A stretch of DNA of 64,000 nt from Hyphomonadaceae bacterium (GCA_016791365.1 JAEUMT010000017.1:1-64000); one strand, 5' to 3'. Numbered from the stretch's first letter, positions 8,501 to 16,600 are shown. Numbers and translations are program-made. Notes: generated by a model not told the origin, from the sequence alone.

Positions 8501-9142
8501 TCAGGTGCGGACCAATTCGGCCTCGATGACGATCTGCACCTGGCTCCCGGTGAAAGCGCGCCAGTCGTTCACGCCCCATTGGCTGCGATCGATGGCGCCT
8601 TGGGCGGAGAAGCCGAGCACGCGCGCGTTGCCGCGCAGGAGATCGTTGGTGTCGCCCAGGAAGGTGGCGTCGAGCGTCGCCGGATGGGTTTGGCCGTTCA
8701 TGGTTAGATCGCCGGTGATGCGCGCGGTGGCGGCGCCGGTGCGTTCGATCGCGGTCGAGGTGAAGGTGATCGATGGCGTCGCCTCGGCGCCGAGCGCGCG
8801 GGCGATGCTGCGATCGAAGGCGCGTTCGCCCTGGGCGTTGAGCACGCCGGTGTTGACGCTGTCGGTGACGACGCTGGCGCTGAGCTGTGAGCGGGTGGGA
8901 TCGGCGGGGTCCAAGGTGAGCGTCGCGTCCTTGCCGTCGAAGCGCGCGGTGAACCAGGAGAGCCCTTCGTGGCGGATGCGGAAGAGAACGCTCGCATGGC
9001 GCGGATCGAGCCGGTACGTGCCGGCCGGCAGATCGACGGCGACGGGATAGGGCGCAACGTCTGTTGTGGTTTGTTGCGCGATGCCGGCTGTGTTGGCGAA
9101 GGCGGCGACGGTTAGAACCAAAGTCAGAACCGATAAGCGCAT
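8501..9142 (-). CDS. Periplasmic YceI family protein
   Basis: A 213-residue protein from the ATG preceded by AAGGAGG, starting with a normal signal peptide (MRLSVLTLVLTVAAFANTAGIA). The YceI domain shows YRLDPRHASVLFRIRHEGLSWF and DLTMNGQTHPATLDATFLG, and ends in QWGVNDWRAFTGSQVQIVIEAEL. This is the third YceI domain in a row; unlike its neighbour it lacks a lipobox and is likely soluble in the periplasm. The 109-bp gap before the next gene means it may be transcribed separately or lead the cluster. Confidence 0.88.
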   Translation of the reverse strand: MRLSVLTLVLTVAAFANTAGIAQQTTTDVAPYPVAVDLPAGTYRLDPRHASVLFRIRHEGLSWFTARFDGKDATLTLDPADPTRSQLSASVVTDSVNTGVLNAQGERAFDRSIARALGAEATPSITFTSTAIERTGAATARITGDLTMNGQTHPATLDATFLGDTNDLLRGNARVLGFSAQGAIDRSQWGVNDWRAFTGSQVQIVIEAELVRT

Positions 9143-9259
9143 CGCATCCTCCTTACCCGCCGCCCGTACCTGCTTTCGGCAATCTAGTGCGTCCGGCGGG
9201 CACAAGAAGCGCTCGCATGCACACCAAGTGCGGCTATTGTGCGCCGCGGAGGACCTGGA

Positions 9260-10885
9260 ATGCACTACGCCGCGCCCATCGCCGACATGCGCTTCGCACT
9301 CGAAGCGTGCGCCGACTTCTGGTCGTTGCGCGAGCGCTATCGGGACCTCGATGAAGATACGTTGGCGGCGATCCTCGAGGGCGCGGGCGCGCTTGCGGCT
9401 GAAACTTTAGCGCCGTTGAATCGTAGCGGCGATCAAGCTGGCGTTATCTTGAAGGACGGGGTGGTGACTTCCGCGCCCGGTTTTCAGGAAGCTTACAACG
9501 CGTTCAGGCAGGGCGGCTGGCAGGGGCTTGCGGCTGATCCTGCATATGGCGGCCAGGGTTTGCCGCGCGCGCTGGCGCTTGCCGTGATGGAAACCGTGCA
9601 CAGCGCCAATATGAGCTTCGGTCTGTTGCCGATGCTGACGCTCGGCGCCATTGAAGCGATCGAACAGCACGGCGCGGCGGATCAAAAGGCGCTCTATCTG
9701 GAAAAGCTCATCTCTGGCGAGTGGTCGGGCACGATGAATTTGACCGAACCGCAGGCAGGTTCGGATTTGGGTGTGCTGACGACGAAAGCCGTGCCGCGAG
9801 CCGATGGCTCGTACGCGATCACGGGGCAGAAGATTTTCATCACCTGGGGTGAGCACGAGCTGGTGCCGAACATCATCCACCTGGTGCTTGCGCGTATTGA
9901 GGGCGCGCCGGCGGGGTCGAAGGGTATCTCGCTCTTTATCGTGCCGAAATTTCGCGACGCCGACGGCTCGCGCAACGCCGTGCGTTGCATTGGCGTGGAA
10001 GAGAAAATGGGCATTCACGCTTCGCCGACATGCACGCTTGCGTATGAGGGCGCGACAGGCTGGCTGATTGGCGCGGAAAATCGCGGGCTCGCCGCCATGT
10101 TCACGATGATGAACGCGGCGCGGCTGAATGTCGGCATGGAAGGCGTGGCGGTTGCGGAGGCGGCGTACCAAAAGGCGCTGGCCTACGCGAAAGAGCGCAA
10201 ACAGGGCGGTGCGCTCATCATCGAACACCCCGACGTGCGGCGTATGCTGATGACGATGAAGTCGAAGATCCAGGCTGGCCGCGCGATTTGCTACGCGACG
10301 GCGGTGGCGGCGGACGCGGGCGACAAGGCGCGCGAGGATTTGCTGACGCCGATTGCGAAGGCGTGGGGCACCGATCTTGGCGTCGAAGCCTCAAGCCTTG
10401 GCGTGCAGGTGCATGGCGGCATGGGGTTCGTCGAAGAGGGCGGCGCGGCGCAATTTTACCGCGATGCGCGCATTGCGCCGATCTATGAAGGCACGAACGG
10501 CATCCAGGCGCTCGATCTTTATGGGCGCAAATTACTGGGCGATCGCGGCGATGCGATGCAGGCTTTGATCGCCGAAGGGCGAGTGGTCGCGGGGTCGTCG
10601 CATCCCAAGCTGAACGCCGCGCTCGATGCACTCGCGGATGCGACAGCGTATATGCTCGCCGCGCCGCGCGAGGATGCGCAGGCCGGGGCGTATGCGTATC
10701 TGCAACTGGCCGGCGATGTTGTTGGCGGCGTGCTGCTCGTGAAAGGCGGGGCGCGGGACGCGAATGCCGAGCAGGCCGCGCTGCTGCGCTTTTACGCGCG
10801 CACGGTGCTGGCGCGCGCGCCGTCGCGGCTGGCGGAGATCAAGCTTGGGGCGGCGGTGCTGAGGTCAGAGGATTTTGCGCGCTAG
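9260..10885 (+). CDS. Acyl-CoA dehydrogenase (DmdC-like, long form)
   Basis: A 541-residue flavoprotein. It has the acyl-CoA dehydrogenase N-terminal helical domain, the FAD/substrate mid domain (MNLTEPQAGSDLGVL near residue 160; GQKIFITWGEHE near 195), and a C-terminal domain with the catalytic base Glu in IYEGTNGIQALDL near 410. The spacing and the extra C-terminal region match the long acyl-CoA dehydrogenase group that includes 3-methylthiopropanoyl-CoA dehydrogenase. It should desaturate an acyl-CoA at C2-C3; the acyl chain cannot be deduced. The gene stands alone on plus between the divergent YceI cluster and a repeat element. Start: MHYAAP, the first Met at the conserved domain edge. 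Confidence 0.9.
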   Translation: MHYAAPIADMRFALEACADFWSLRERYRDLDEDTLAAILEGAGALAAETLAPLNRSGDQAGVILKDGVVTSAPGFQEAYNAFRQGGWQGLAADPAYGGQGLPRALALAVMETVHSANMSFGLLPMLTLGAIEAIEQHGAADQKALYLEKLISGEWSGTMNLTEPQAGSDLGVLTTKAVPRADGSYAITGQKIFITWGEHELVPNIIHLVLARIEGAPAGSKGISLFIVPKFRDADGSRNAVRCIGVEEKMGIHASPTCTLAYEGATGWLIGAENRGLAAMFTMMNAARLNVGMEGVAVAEAAYQKALAYAKERKQGGALIIEHPDVRRMLMTMKSKIQAGRAICYATAVAADAGDKAREDLLTPIAKAWGTDLGVEASSLGVQVHGGMGFVEEGGAAQFYRDARIAPIYEGTNGIQALDLYGRKLLGDRGDAMQALIAEGRVVAGSSHPKLNAALDALADATAYMLAAPREDAQAGAYAYLQLAGDVVGGVLLVKGGARDANAEQAALLRFYARTVLARAPSRLAEIKLGAAVLRSEDFAR

Positions 10886-11040
10886 GTCCCTTCTCCTGGT
10901 TAAGGACAAGGAAGTCCGCGCGGCGGCCGGATGAGGTTTGGCGCGCGACGCAGTATGAGTCTCGTTCTGATGGGCCGGTGAACCTCACCCGTCGTTCGCT
11001 TCCGCTCACTGACACCCTCTCCTTAACCAGGAGAGGGGAC
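10886..11040. repeat. 155-bp element with 21-bp terminal inverted repeats
   Basis: Positions 10886-10906 and 11020-11040 are inverted copies, 20 of 21 identical, with the core CTCCTGGTTAAGGA. The interior is GC-rich with a second, shorter inverted pair (GATGAGGT/ACCTCACC). It begins at the base after the acyl-CoA dehydrogenase stop codon. It resembles a non-coding MITE or REP-like element; there is no obvious target duplication. Confidence 0.6.
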
Positions 11041-11095
11041 GGTGCGCCGCATCTGCGCGCTAGTGCGAACCGCCGCGTCCCGCTAGACTCCGCCC

Positions 11096-12169
11096 ATGTC
11101 GATGGATGGCCTTGAAGACGATGTTGCGCCGGCTCGGGTGAAGCCGAAGCTGGAGTATCCGCTTGGCGATCGCCCCGACCCGGGCGTCGCGCGTGAAATT
11201 GCGGCTGGCGTCTATTGGATATCGATGCCGCTGCCGTTCGCGCTGCAATGGATCAATCTATGGCTCATCGAAGACGGCGACGGCTGGACTATTGTCGATA
11301 CCGGCATGGGCATGGAGCAGACGCGCGAGTATTGGCGCCAAATTTTCGAGGCGACGCTGAAAGGCAAACCGGTGACGCGCGTGATCTGCACGCACATGCA
11401 TCCGGACCATATGGGCCTCGCTGGCTGGATCTGCCGCAAGTTCAACGCGACTTTGCTGATGAGCCGGCTGGAATACATTACCGGCCGCATGTTGGTGGCC
11501 GATACCGGCCGCGAGGCGCCGGAGGAAGGTGTCACCTTCTATCGCGCCGCCGGTTGGGATGAGGATGCGCTGGATAGTTACAAAGTGCGCTTCGGCGGCT
11601 TTGGCAAAGCGGTTTCTAAAATGCCGGACGCGTACCGGCGCGTTGGCGATGGCGATGTGATCGAGATCGGCGGGCGCGTGTGGCGGGTGATCACCGGCAA
11701 CGGCCATTGCCCGGAGCATGTGTGCCTATGGCAGGAAGAGCTGAAACTCTTCATCTCCGGCGACCAGGTGCTGCCGCGCATCAGTTCCAATGTGTCCGTG
11801 TTTCCGACCGAGCCTGACGGCGATCCGCTCGCCGATTGGATCGAGAGCTGCAAGAAACTGATCGCCGCTGTGTCCAATGACGTGCTGGTGCTGCCTTCGC
11901 ACAATGAGCCGTTCATTGGATTGCATGAGCGGTTGCAGAATTTGATCGATGGGCATGAGAAAGCGCTCGATCGGGTGCTGGATCGCATCACCAAGGAGCC
12001 GCGCCGGGCTGTCGATCTGTTCGGCGCCTTGTTCGCCCGTAAGATCGGACCGGATTTGATCGGCATGGCGACGGGTGAGGCGATCGCGCACGCCAATTGC
12101 CTGATTGGGCGCGGCGTTGCGAAGCGCGTCGTCGACGAACAAGGGGTCGCCCGCTATGTCGCTGTTTAG
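11096..12169 (+). CDS. MBL-fold metallohydrolase
   Basis: The 357-residue protein has the metallo-beta-lactamase motif THMHPDHMG near residue 100 (two-zinc site), the downstream ligands in NGHCPEHVCLW and SGDQVLP, and LPSHNEPF near 270. A C-terminal helical winged-helix-like region follows, as in glyoxalase-II-like and LACTB2-like hydrolases. It is likely a cytoplasmic hydrolase of thioesters or other small substrates; substrate unknown. Its 3' end overlaps the next gene by 14 bp. It is separated from the acyl-CoA dehydrogenase by a repeat element, so co-transcription is uncertain. Confidence 0.85.
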   Translation: MSMDGLEDDVAPARVKPKLEYPLGDRPDPGVAREIAAGVYWISMPLPFALQWINLWLIEDGDGWTIVDTGMGMEQTREYWRQIFEATLKGKPVTRVICTHMHPDHMGLAGWICRKFNATLLMSRLEYITGRMLVADTGREAPEEGVTFYRAAGWDEDALDSYKVRFGGFGKAVSKMPDAYRRVGDGDVIEIGGRVWRVITGNGHCPEHVCLWQEELKLFISGDQVLPRISSNVSVFPTEPDGDPLADWIESCKKLIAAVSNDVLVLPSHNEPFIGLHERLQNLIDGHEKALDRVLDRITKEPRRAVDLFGALFARKIGPDLIGMATGEAIAHANCLIGRGVAKRVVDEQGVARYVAV

Positions 12170-12467
12170 CGAATTGCGTTCGTGGGCGAAGCTGGAGTGG
12201 CGATCGACACGCGGGTTGCTTGCGTTCGTTTGTGCGGGATCCGTGATCTCGGGGATTGCGACCCTGGACGCCCGAATCGCCATCGCCTTCCTGGCTCTCT
12301 TTATCGCGATATGGGCGCTCTGGTTGGTCGTGCGTGTAGTGGGATTGGCGCTGATCGCTGTTCCGGTCCTTGCTATTGGAAAAGCGCTTCGGCCACGCCT
12401 ACAAGCCGCGCAATTGAAACGGGATGTTGAACGCGAGATGAGGAAGCCGCCCTTTGAGCAAACCTGA
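12156..12467 (+). CDS. Small membrane protein
   Basis: The product is about 103 residues, starting at MSLFSELRSWAKLEW. Two hydrophobic helices follow (GLLAFVCAGSVISGIATL and IAFLALFIAIWALWLVVRVV, running into GLALIAVPVLAI), with a basic C-terminal tail (KRDVEREMRKPP). It starts inside the last codons of the MBL hydrolase gene, so translation is probably coupled. I recognise no family; an inner-membrane protein of unknown role. Confidence 0.6.
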   Translation: MSLFSELRSWAKLEWRSTRGLLAFVCAGSVISGIATLDARIAIAFLALFIAIWALWLVVRVVGLALIAVPVLAIGKALRPRLQAAQLKRDVEREMRKPPFEQT

Positions 12468-12759
12468 AGGCCGTAACCTTGAGCATCGTTCGTCCAATGC
12501 GATGCTGTTGTTCTGCATCGGCGCCGGGCTGTGCACGCTGGCGTATTTTCTTGGCGCCGGCGCCGTCATCGGCGCGCTGTTCACCGGCGGCGATCCCGCG
12601 GTTGTGGTTGGCGGTTTGATCGCGGCGATCGGACTGGGGATCGCGACGATTGTCGGCTTCGTGCTGATGTTGATTGGCGGCATCTGGATGGTCGGCCAAG
12701 TGATCGCCGATCAAAGCGGCGGCGACGAGGAGAAGCGCTATCGCGATGTTGATCGGTGA
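12454..12759 (+). CDS. Small two-helix membrane protein (TTG start)
   Basis: The 101-residue product has two strongly hydrophobic helices (AMLLFCIGAGLCTLAYFLGA and GGLIAAIGLGIATIVGFVLM) and a charged tail (DQSGGDEEKRYRDVDR). I chose the TTG at 12454 because GAGGAAG lies about 8 nt upstream and the frame overlaps the previous gene by 14 bp; the ATG at 12502 is an alternative that would start inside the first helix. It is probably co-transcribed with the two genes before it. Function unknown. Confidence 0.6.
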   Translation: MSKPEGRNLEHRSSNAMLLFCIGAGLCTLAYFLGAGAVIGALFTGGDPAVVVGGLIAAIGLGIATIVGFVLMLIGGIWMVGQVIADQSGGDEEKRYRDVDR

Positions 12760-12778
12760 CTGCCTGTGTGACGTCGGC

Positions 12779-12855
12779 CTTCGACAGGCTCAGGCTGACG
12801 CTGTTTGGTCAGTGGCGCAAATTCAAGAACTAACGTCACGCTGAGCTTGTCGAAG
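12779..12855. repeat. CTTCGACAGGCTCAGG-type inverted repeat
   Basis: Inverted 22-bp arms at 12779-12800 and 12834-12855 (CTTCGACA(G/A)GCTCAG core, ending TGACG) flank a 33-bp spacer. The same arm occurs at 35518, 35571, 51689, 51738 and 62606. It is a dispersed intergenic repeat. Confidence 0.75.
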
Positions 12856-12885
12856 CGCGACAGTCACCTACTCGAGGAACCAGCT

Positions 12886-13203
12886 ATGATCATCTCAACC
12901 ACCTTTGACGTCACTGGCCGCACCATCACGCAGCATCTTGGCCTCGTGCGCGGCAACGTCGTGCGCTCGCGCTTTATCGGGCGCGATATCGTCGCGGGGC
13001 TGCGGATGATCGTTGGCGGTGAGATCCACGAATATACCAAGCTCCTGGCCGAAAGCCGCGAGCAGGCGTTGGACCGTATGGTGCAACACGCACAATCACT
13101 CGGCGCCGACGCGGTTGTCGGCGTGCGCTTCGAGACCACCGACGCCGGCCAAGGCCAAGCGACGGAGGTTCTGGCTTACGGAACGGCCGTGAAGCTTGGT
13201 TGA
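12886..13203 (+). CDS. YbjQ/DUF74 heavy-metal-binding family protein
   Basis: The 105-residue protein matches the YbjQ (UPF0145, Pfam YbjQ_1) pattern: TTFDVTGRTITQHLGLVRGNVVRSRFIGRDIVAGLR, then YTKLLAESREQALDRM and GADAVVGVRFETT. The family forms small oligomeric cytosolic proteins, loosely called heavy-metal-binding, without an agreed function. The start MIISTTF is preceded by GAGGAA. The gene is flanked on its left by a dispersed inverted repeat and on its right by a convergent-gene hairpin element, so it is likely a single-gene transcript. Confidence 0.88.
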   Translation: MIISTTFDVTGRTITQHLGLVRGNVVRSRFIGRDIVAGLRMIVGGEIHEYTKLLAESREQALDRMVQHAQSLGADAVVGVRFETTDAGQGQATEVLAYGTAVKLG

Positions 13204-13210
13204 GCGTGGA

Positions 13211-13275
13211 GCGGGTCTTCAGACCCGCAATTGGCTCGGTGGCCGATGAAGAGCGCGTCTGAAGACGCGCGGTCC
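13211..13275. repeat. Double hairpin with GTCTTCAGAC/GTCTGAAGAC cores
   Basis: Two 18-nt hairpins, GCGGGTCTTCAGACCCGC (13211-13228) and GCGCGTCTGAAGACGCGC (13253-13270), followed by GGTCC, sit exactly between two convergent genes (stops at 13203 and 13281). A related pair lies at 22776-22823. It may act as a bidirectional transcription terminator. Confidence 0.7.
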
Positions 13276-13280
13276 GAGAG

Positions 13281-14000
13281 TCAGTTGGGCTGACGCAGCG
13301 GGGCGGCGTGCGCCAGGCGCCACGCCATCATCATCACCACGCCGGCCGAGACGTCGATCATCAGACCGAACGCGACCACGAACATGACGTGGTGGATGAA
13401 GAGATGCGCGGCGGGCGCACGTGCGAGTTCGCCCAGGCGCCAATCGGCGGCGCGTTGCAGGCCCCAGTCGAAGAAGGCGCCGGCGGCGAGAACGCCCGCA
13501 CCGATGACGAGCCATGAGGGCACGTGCGGCAGATCGAGCGGCATGCCGGCAATCATGTGCGGGGCGGTGTAGGCGACGAGCATGAGGCCGTAGAGCGGCG
13601 TCATCCAGGCGTGCGCGAGAGCTTTGATCGTGATTTCGGCGGGGCGGCCGGCGGCGGCGGCGAGTCGCGCGGCTTCACCCGAGCTCCAACTGGTGTCCGC
13701 AATGAGTCGCCATACGAACAGCGTGCCGATTGCGCCGGGGAGGCCGGCGAAGGCGCCAACGATGAGCGCGGCAAGCGCCGGACCGCCGAGTTGCAGCCAG
13801 TTGATGCGCACAGATTCGCCGCTGAGCAGCACGCGCGCGGCGAGCGCGGCGAGACCCAGCAAAGCCAGCGGCGGCGAAAACATCGAAACACCACCCAGCG
13901 CAAGCGCAGCCAACGCGGCGACGAGGCCGCGATCAGCGCTCAAACGACTTGCAGCGCCGGTTGAGGGCGCTGCAAGGGTTCGGTGGAAGTGTCCGTCCAT
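13281..14000 (-). CDS. Hypothetical integral membrane protein
   Basis: The 239-residue product has about six transmembrane helices (GLVAALAALALGGVSMFSPP onward; IVGAFAGLPGAIGTLFVW; MTPLYGLMLVAYTAPHMIAG; VIGAGVLAAGAFFDWGL; HHVMFVVAFGLMIDVSAGVV). His pairs (FIHHVMF) and a central cytosolic loop rich in Arg/Ala are visible but no family is recognised. The start codon lies in a 22-bp perfect-armed palindrome (13999-14020), and a second inverted repeat lies 35 bp upstream. An in-frame stop precedes the chosen ATG, so the gene cannot start earlier. Confidence 0.6.
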   Translation of the reverse strand: MDGHFHRTLAAPSTGAASRLSADRGLVAALAALALGGVSMFSPPLALLGLAALAARVLLSGESVRINWLQLGGPALAALIVGAFAGLPGAIGTLFVWRLIADTSWSSGEAARLAAAAGRPAEITIKALAHAWMTPLYGLMLVAYTAPHMIAGMPLDLPHVPSWLVIGAGVLAAGAFFDWGLQRAADWRLGELARAPAAHLFIHHVMFVVAFGLMIDVSAGVVMMMAWRLAHAAPLRQPN

Positions 14001-14020
14001 GGCTCAATGGTTTGAGCCAT
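13999..14020. promoter_or_regulatory. Palindrome over a start codon
   Basis: ATGGCTCAA-TGGT-TTGAGCCAT: 9-bp perfect arms whose left end includes the start codon of the minus-strand membrane gene. It could be a repressor operator or an mRNA hairpin that hides the start. Confidence 0.45.
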
Positions 14021-14034
14021 CGTCGTGAATTGCA

Positions 14035-14064
14035 CGTAAACGCAAGGATAACCAAGCGTTTACG
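14035..14064. promoter_or_regulatory. Inverted repeat CGTAAACGC-N12-GCGTTTACG
   Basis: A perfect 9-bp inverted repeat with a 12-nt spacer, 35-64 bp upstream of the minus-strand membrane gene and 16 bp beyond the stop of the next minus-strand gene. It could be an operator or a weak hairpin; there is no T-tract. Confidence 0.35.
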
Positions 14065-14079
14065 CTAATGGCCAGGGCG

Positions 14080-14769
14080 TTAATTGCGGCTTCCGCGGCC
14101 CTCGCGACGGCGGTTACGTTGCTGTTGTTCTTCTTGTTGTGCGGCCGCTGCCGCAGCGGCTGCGGCCGCTTGATCGGCGGCTTGCTGTGCGGCTTGGGCT
14201 GCCGCTTCGCGCGTGCTGCGTTGTTCGGTGGCGGCTTGTTGCCAGGTCGCATCGTTTGGGTGGCCCAATGACGCGAAGATCGCGTCGTAAGCCGCGGCGG
14301 AGGCCGCGCCTGAGCAGAAGGCGCGAATTTCCGTGCCCGGACGCGCCAGAATCGCGCCGTACACGGTTTTGGTCGGGCCGCGCAGCTCAGCGCGCTGCAC
14401 CGGCCAGAAACCGGTCGTATCGACGGTTTGCGAAACCAGGGTCGGCGGGGCGCCGGCGAAGAAATCGCTGATTGGCGCGGCCGAGGAAATCCAGGCCGAG
14501 GCAGGGAGCGCGGCGGTGGTGGTGCGCGCGGCTTCAGCCGACGAATTGGCCGTGGCCGGGTTCGGCACGCCGAAGAAATAGCAATCGTTGGTTGGATTGA
14601 ACGCGAGGACGACTGTGTTTTGTCCCGAGGAATTCTGCGGCTGCACGCGCCAGCCGGCGGGTGCGTTGAACGTCAGGCGTCCGCCCGGGTCGTTCCATTG
14701 TTCGGCGGCGGCAATGCCGCCCGCAAGTAGTCCGACGCCACAGACGGCGGCAAGCGCAAGCGTGCGCAT
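14080..14769 (-). CDS. Secreted hypothetical protein with Ala/Gln-rich tail
   Basis: The 229-residue protein has a signal peptide (MRTLALAAVCGVGLLAGGIAAAEQ) and a globular region with RLTFNAPAGWRVQPQNSSGQNTVVL and NDCYFFGVPNPAT, a pattern seen in periplasmic domains that start with a 'P-x-GW' motif. A C-terminal low-complexity helix made of Ala and Gln runs (about 195-220) ends in a basic RRREGRGSRN. The start has GGAGGATACCGT just before the ATG. I see no enzyme signature. The poly-Ala/Gln stretch is encoded by GC-rich repeats and may vary in length between strains. Confidence 0.65.
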   Translation of the reverse strand: MRTLALAAVCGVGLLAGGIAAAEQWNDPGGRLTFNAPAGWRVQPQNSSGQNTVVLAFNPTNDCYFFGVPNPATANSSAEAARTTTAALPASAWISSAAPISDFFAGAPPTLVSQTVDTTGFWPVQRAELRGPTKTVYGAILARPGTEIRAFCSGAASAAAYDAIFASLGHPNDATWQQAATEQRSTREAAAQAAQQAADQAAAAAAAAAAQQEEQQQRNRRREGRGSRN

Positions 14770-14905
14770 ACGGTATCCTCCAAACCTAGCCCTCAGCGGC
14801 GGAATTTCGCTTACCCGGGGCCGCAGTCAAGAGTGGAGCGCTTTGCTCACGCTGGATTGAGTTCCAGATCGGCCTATTGTGCCCGAAACGAGGCGGAGTA
14901 CGGCC

Positions 14906-15775
14906 ATGAGCTTGCGCGGGAAGACCCTTTTTATCACCGGCGCGAGCCGCGGGATTGGCCTGGCGATTGGACTGCGCGCGGCGCGGGACGGCGCGAACGT
15001 TGTGATCGCAGCCAAAACGGCCGAGCCGCATAAGAAGCTGCCCGGCACCATTTATACCGCCGCCGAGGAGATCGAGAAGGCGGGCGGCCATGCCCTGCCG
15101 ATCATCGTCGATGTGCGTGAGCCCGATAGCGTCAAGGCGGCGGTGGACGCCGCGGTCGCGCGTTTCGGCGGCATCGATATTTGCGTCAACAACGCCAGCG
15201 CCATCCAGCTCACCGGCACGTTGCAAACCGACATCCGCCGCTTTGATCTGATGAACCAGGTCAATGCGCGCGGCACGTTCATCACTTCACGCACCTGCAT
15301 CCCGCATTTGAAGCAATCGTCGAACCCGCATGTTCTGATGCTGTCGCCGCCGCTCGACATGAGTCCGCGCTGGTTCGCGGGGCATGTGGCTTACACGATG
15401 GCGAAGTTCGGCATGAGCATGTGCGTTTTGGGCATGGCCGAGGAATTCAAGGATGAGGGCATCGCGTTCAATGCGCTTTGGCCGCGCACGGGCATCGCGA
15501 CGGCGGCGATTGAGTTCGCGCTGGCGGGCGAAGAGGGCATGCGCCATTGCCGGACTGTCGATATCATGGCGGACGCCGCGTACGCGATCTTCAACAAGCC
15601 GGCGCGCCAATGCACAGGCAATTTCTTCATCGACGATGTGCTGCTCTATGCCGAAGGCGAGCGCGATTTCGACAAATACCGCATCGATCCGACTAAAGAC
15701 CTGATGCCGGATTTCTTCGTGCCAGAAAATACGCCGCTGCCGCCTGGTGTCAGCATGGGACCGTTGAGAGGCTAG
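14906..15775 (+). CDS. SDR oxidoreductase, HSDL2-like
   Basis: The 289-residue short-chain dehydrogenase has the NAD(P)-binding TGASRGIG motif (residues 10-17), NNAS near 95, and catalytic YxxxK with Tyr163 and Lys167 (AYTMAKFGMS). The 'PHKKLPGTIYTAAEEIE' segment after the second beta strand is characteristic of the hydroxysteroid dehydrogenase-like protein 2 subgroup. It lacks the C-terminal SCP2 domain of eukaryotic HSDL2. Substrate is probably a fatty or steroid-like acyl compound, by family inference. The ATG of an antitoxin-like gene follows its stop codon with no gap. Confidence 0.88.
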   Translation: MSLRGKTLFITGASRGIGLAIGLRAARDGANVVIAAKTAEPHKKLPGTIYTAAEEIEKAGGHALPIIVDVREPDSVKAAVDAAVARFGGIDICVNNASAIQLTGTLQTDIRRFDLMNQVNARGTFITSRTCIPHLKQSSNPHVLMLSPPLDMSPRWFAGHVAYTMAKFGMSMCVLGMAEEFKDEGIAFNALWPRTGIATAAIEFALAGEEGMRHCRTVDIMADAAYAIFNKPARQCTGNFFIDDVLLYAEGERDFDKYRIDPTKDLMPDFFVPENTPLPPGVSMGPLRG

Positions 15776-16075
15776 ATGGCTCGCGTTCGCACTCACCCCG
15801 GAGAAATTCTGAAGGAAGAATTCATGGCGCCGCTGGCGCTGTCCGCCAACAAGTTAGCGATTGATTTGGGTGTGCCAGCGACTCGGATTGGCGAGATCAT
15901 TCGATCCGATGCGCCACGGTCCGTTACAGCGGACACGGCGCTCCGTCTGGCGCGGTATTTCGGAACGACGCCCGCATTTTGGATGAATCTTCAGGCGGCC
16001 TTTGATCTCTCCTTGGCTGAGGTGGAGCAAGGCAAGGAAATTCGCGCTCGCGTTCGCCCACGCGAGACGGCCTAG
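15776..16075 (+). CDS. higA: HigA-type antitoxin (orphan XRE regulator)
   Basis: A 99-residue helix-turn-helix protein with the HigA/VapI signature HPGEILKEEFMAPLALSANKLA and 'TPAFWMNLQAAFDLSLAE'. Normally HigA follows a HigB toxin gene of about 90 codons and represses the operon. Here the gene begins on the base after the SDR stop codon and no HigB-like gene lies on either side, so it is an orphan antitoxin or a stand-alone repressor. Its stop abuts that of the convergent gene (16075/16076). Confidence 0.82.
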   Translation: MARVRTHPGEILKEEFMAPLALSANKLAIDLGVPATRIGEIIRSDAPRSVTADTALRLARYFGTTPAFWMNLQAAFDLSLAEVEQGKEIRARVRPRETA

Positions 16076-16600
16076 CTAGCTTTCCCCGCGCAATTGCGCG
16101 CTGAGGCGGGCGGCGGCGCCGTCGCGGCCGGCGAGCCAGATGCCGAAGAAGTGGCGGCGGAAATTCGGCCAGCGCACTTCGCAGCGTTGCGCGCCGTTGA
16201 GGTAGAAGACGGCCGTTTCCGCGCTGGTGCTGACGCCGGTGAAGCGATCGCCTTGCGCGACGGTTGTGAAGCAGCGCTCAAGCTGGGTGCGCAATGGCGC
16301 GAGGGTGCGGGCGTTGCCGGCGCCGCGCGAACTCATTTCGCGGATCGAGCGATTGATGAGCGTGCTGGCCTGCGCTTGGCGGTCGTAAGTGATGCTGAGC
16401 GCGAACGGCTGATCCCATGAAAATGCGCCGCCATTGGCGAAGAGTTCGGCGTTGAACAGGCGGACCGAGAGCACGCTATAGCTCGCCTCGCCGACGCGCT
16501 CGGCGTTGGGCAAGACGCGGTTCACTTCGCTTGGGCTCGCGGACGCCGGCGTTGCGGCGAGCAAAGCAAGGGCGGCAATGGCGGCGAACGTGCGGCGCAT
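16076..16600 (-). CDS. Chalcone-isomerase-like periplasmic protein
   Basis: The 174-residue product starts with a signal peptide (MRRTFAAIAALALLAATPASA). The mature protein shows 'VGEASYSVLSVRLFNAELFA', 'FALSITYDRQAQASTLINRS' and 'FFGIWLAG', the layout of bacterial chalcone-isomerase-like (Chalcone_3) domains. In bacteria these are thought to bind fatty acids or similar ligands rather than to isomerise chalcone; no catalytic claim is made. It is convergent, with no gap, to the HigA-like gene. Confidence 0.75.
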   Translation of the reverse strand: MRRTFAAIAALALLAATPASASPSEVNRVLPNAERVGEASYSVLSVRLFNAELFANGGAFSWDQPFALSITYDRQAQASTLINRSIREMSSRGAGNARTLAPLRTQLERCFTTVAQGDRFTGVSTSAETAVFYLNGAQRCEVRWPNFRRHFFGIWLAGRDGAAARLSAQLRGES

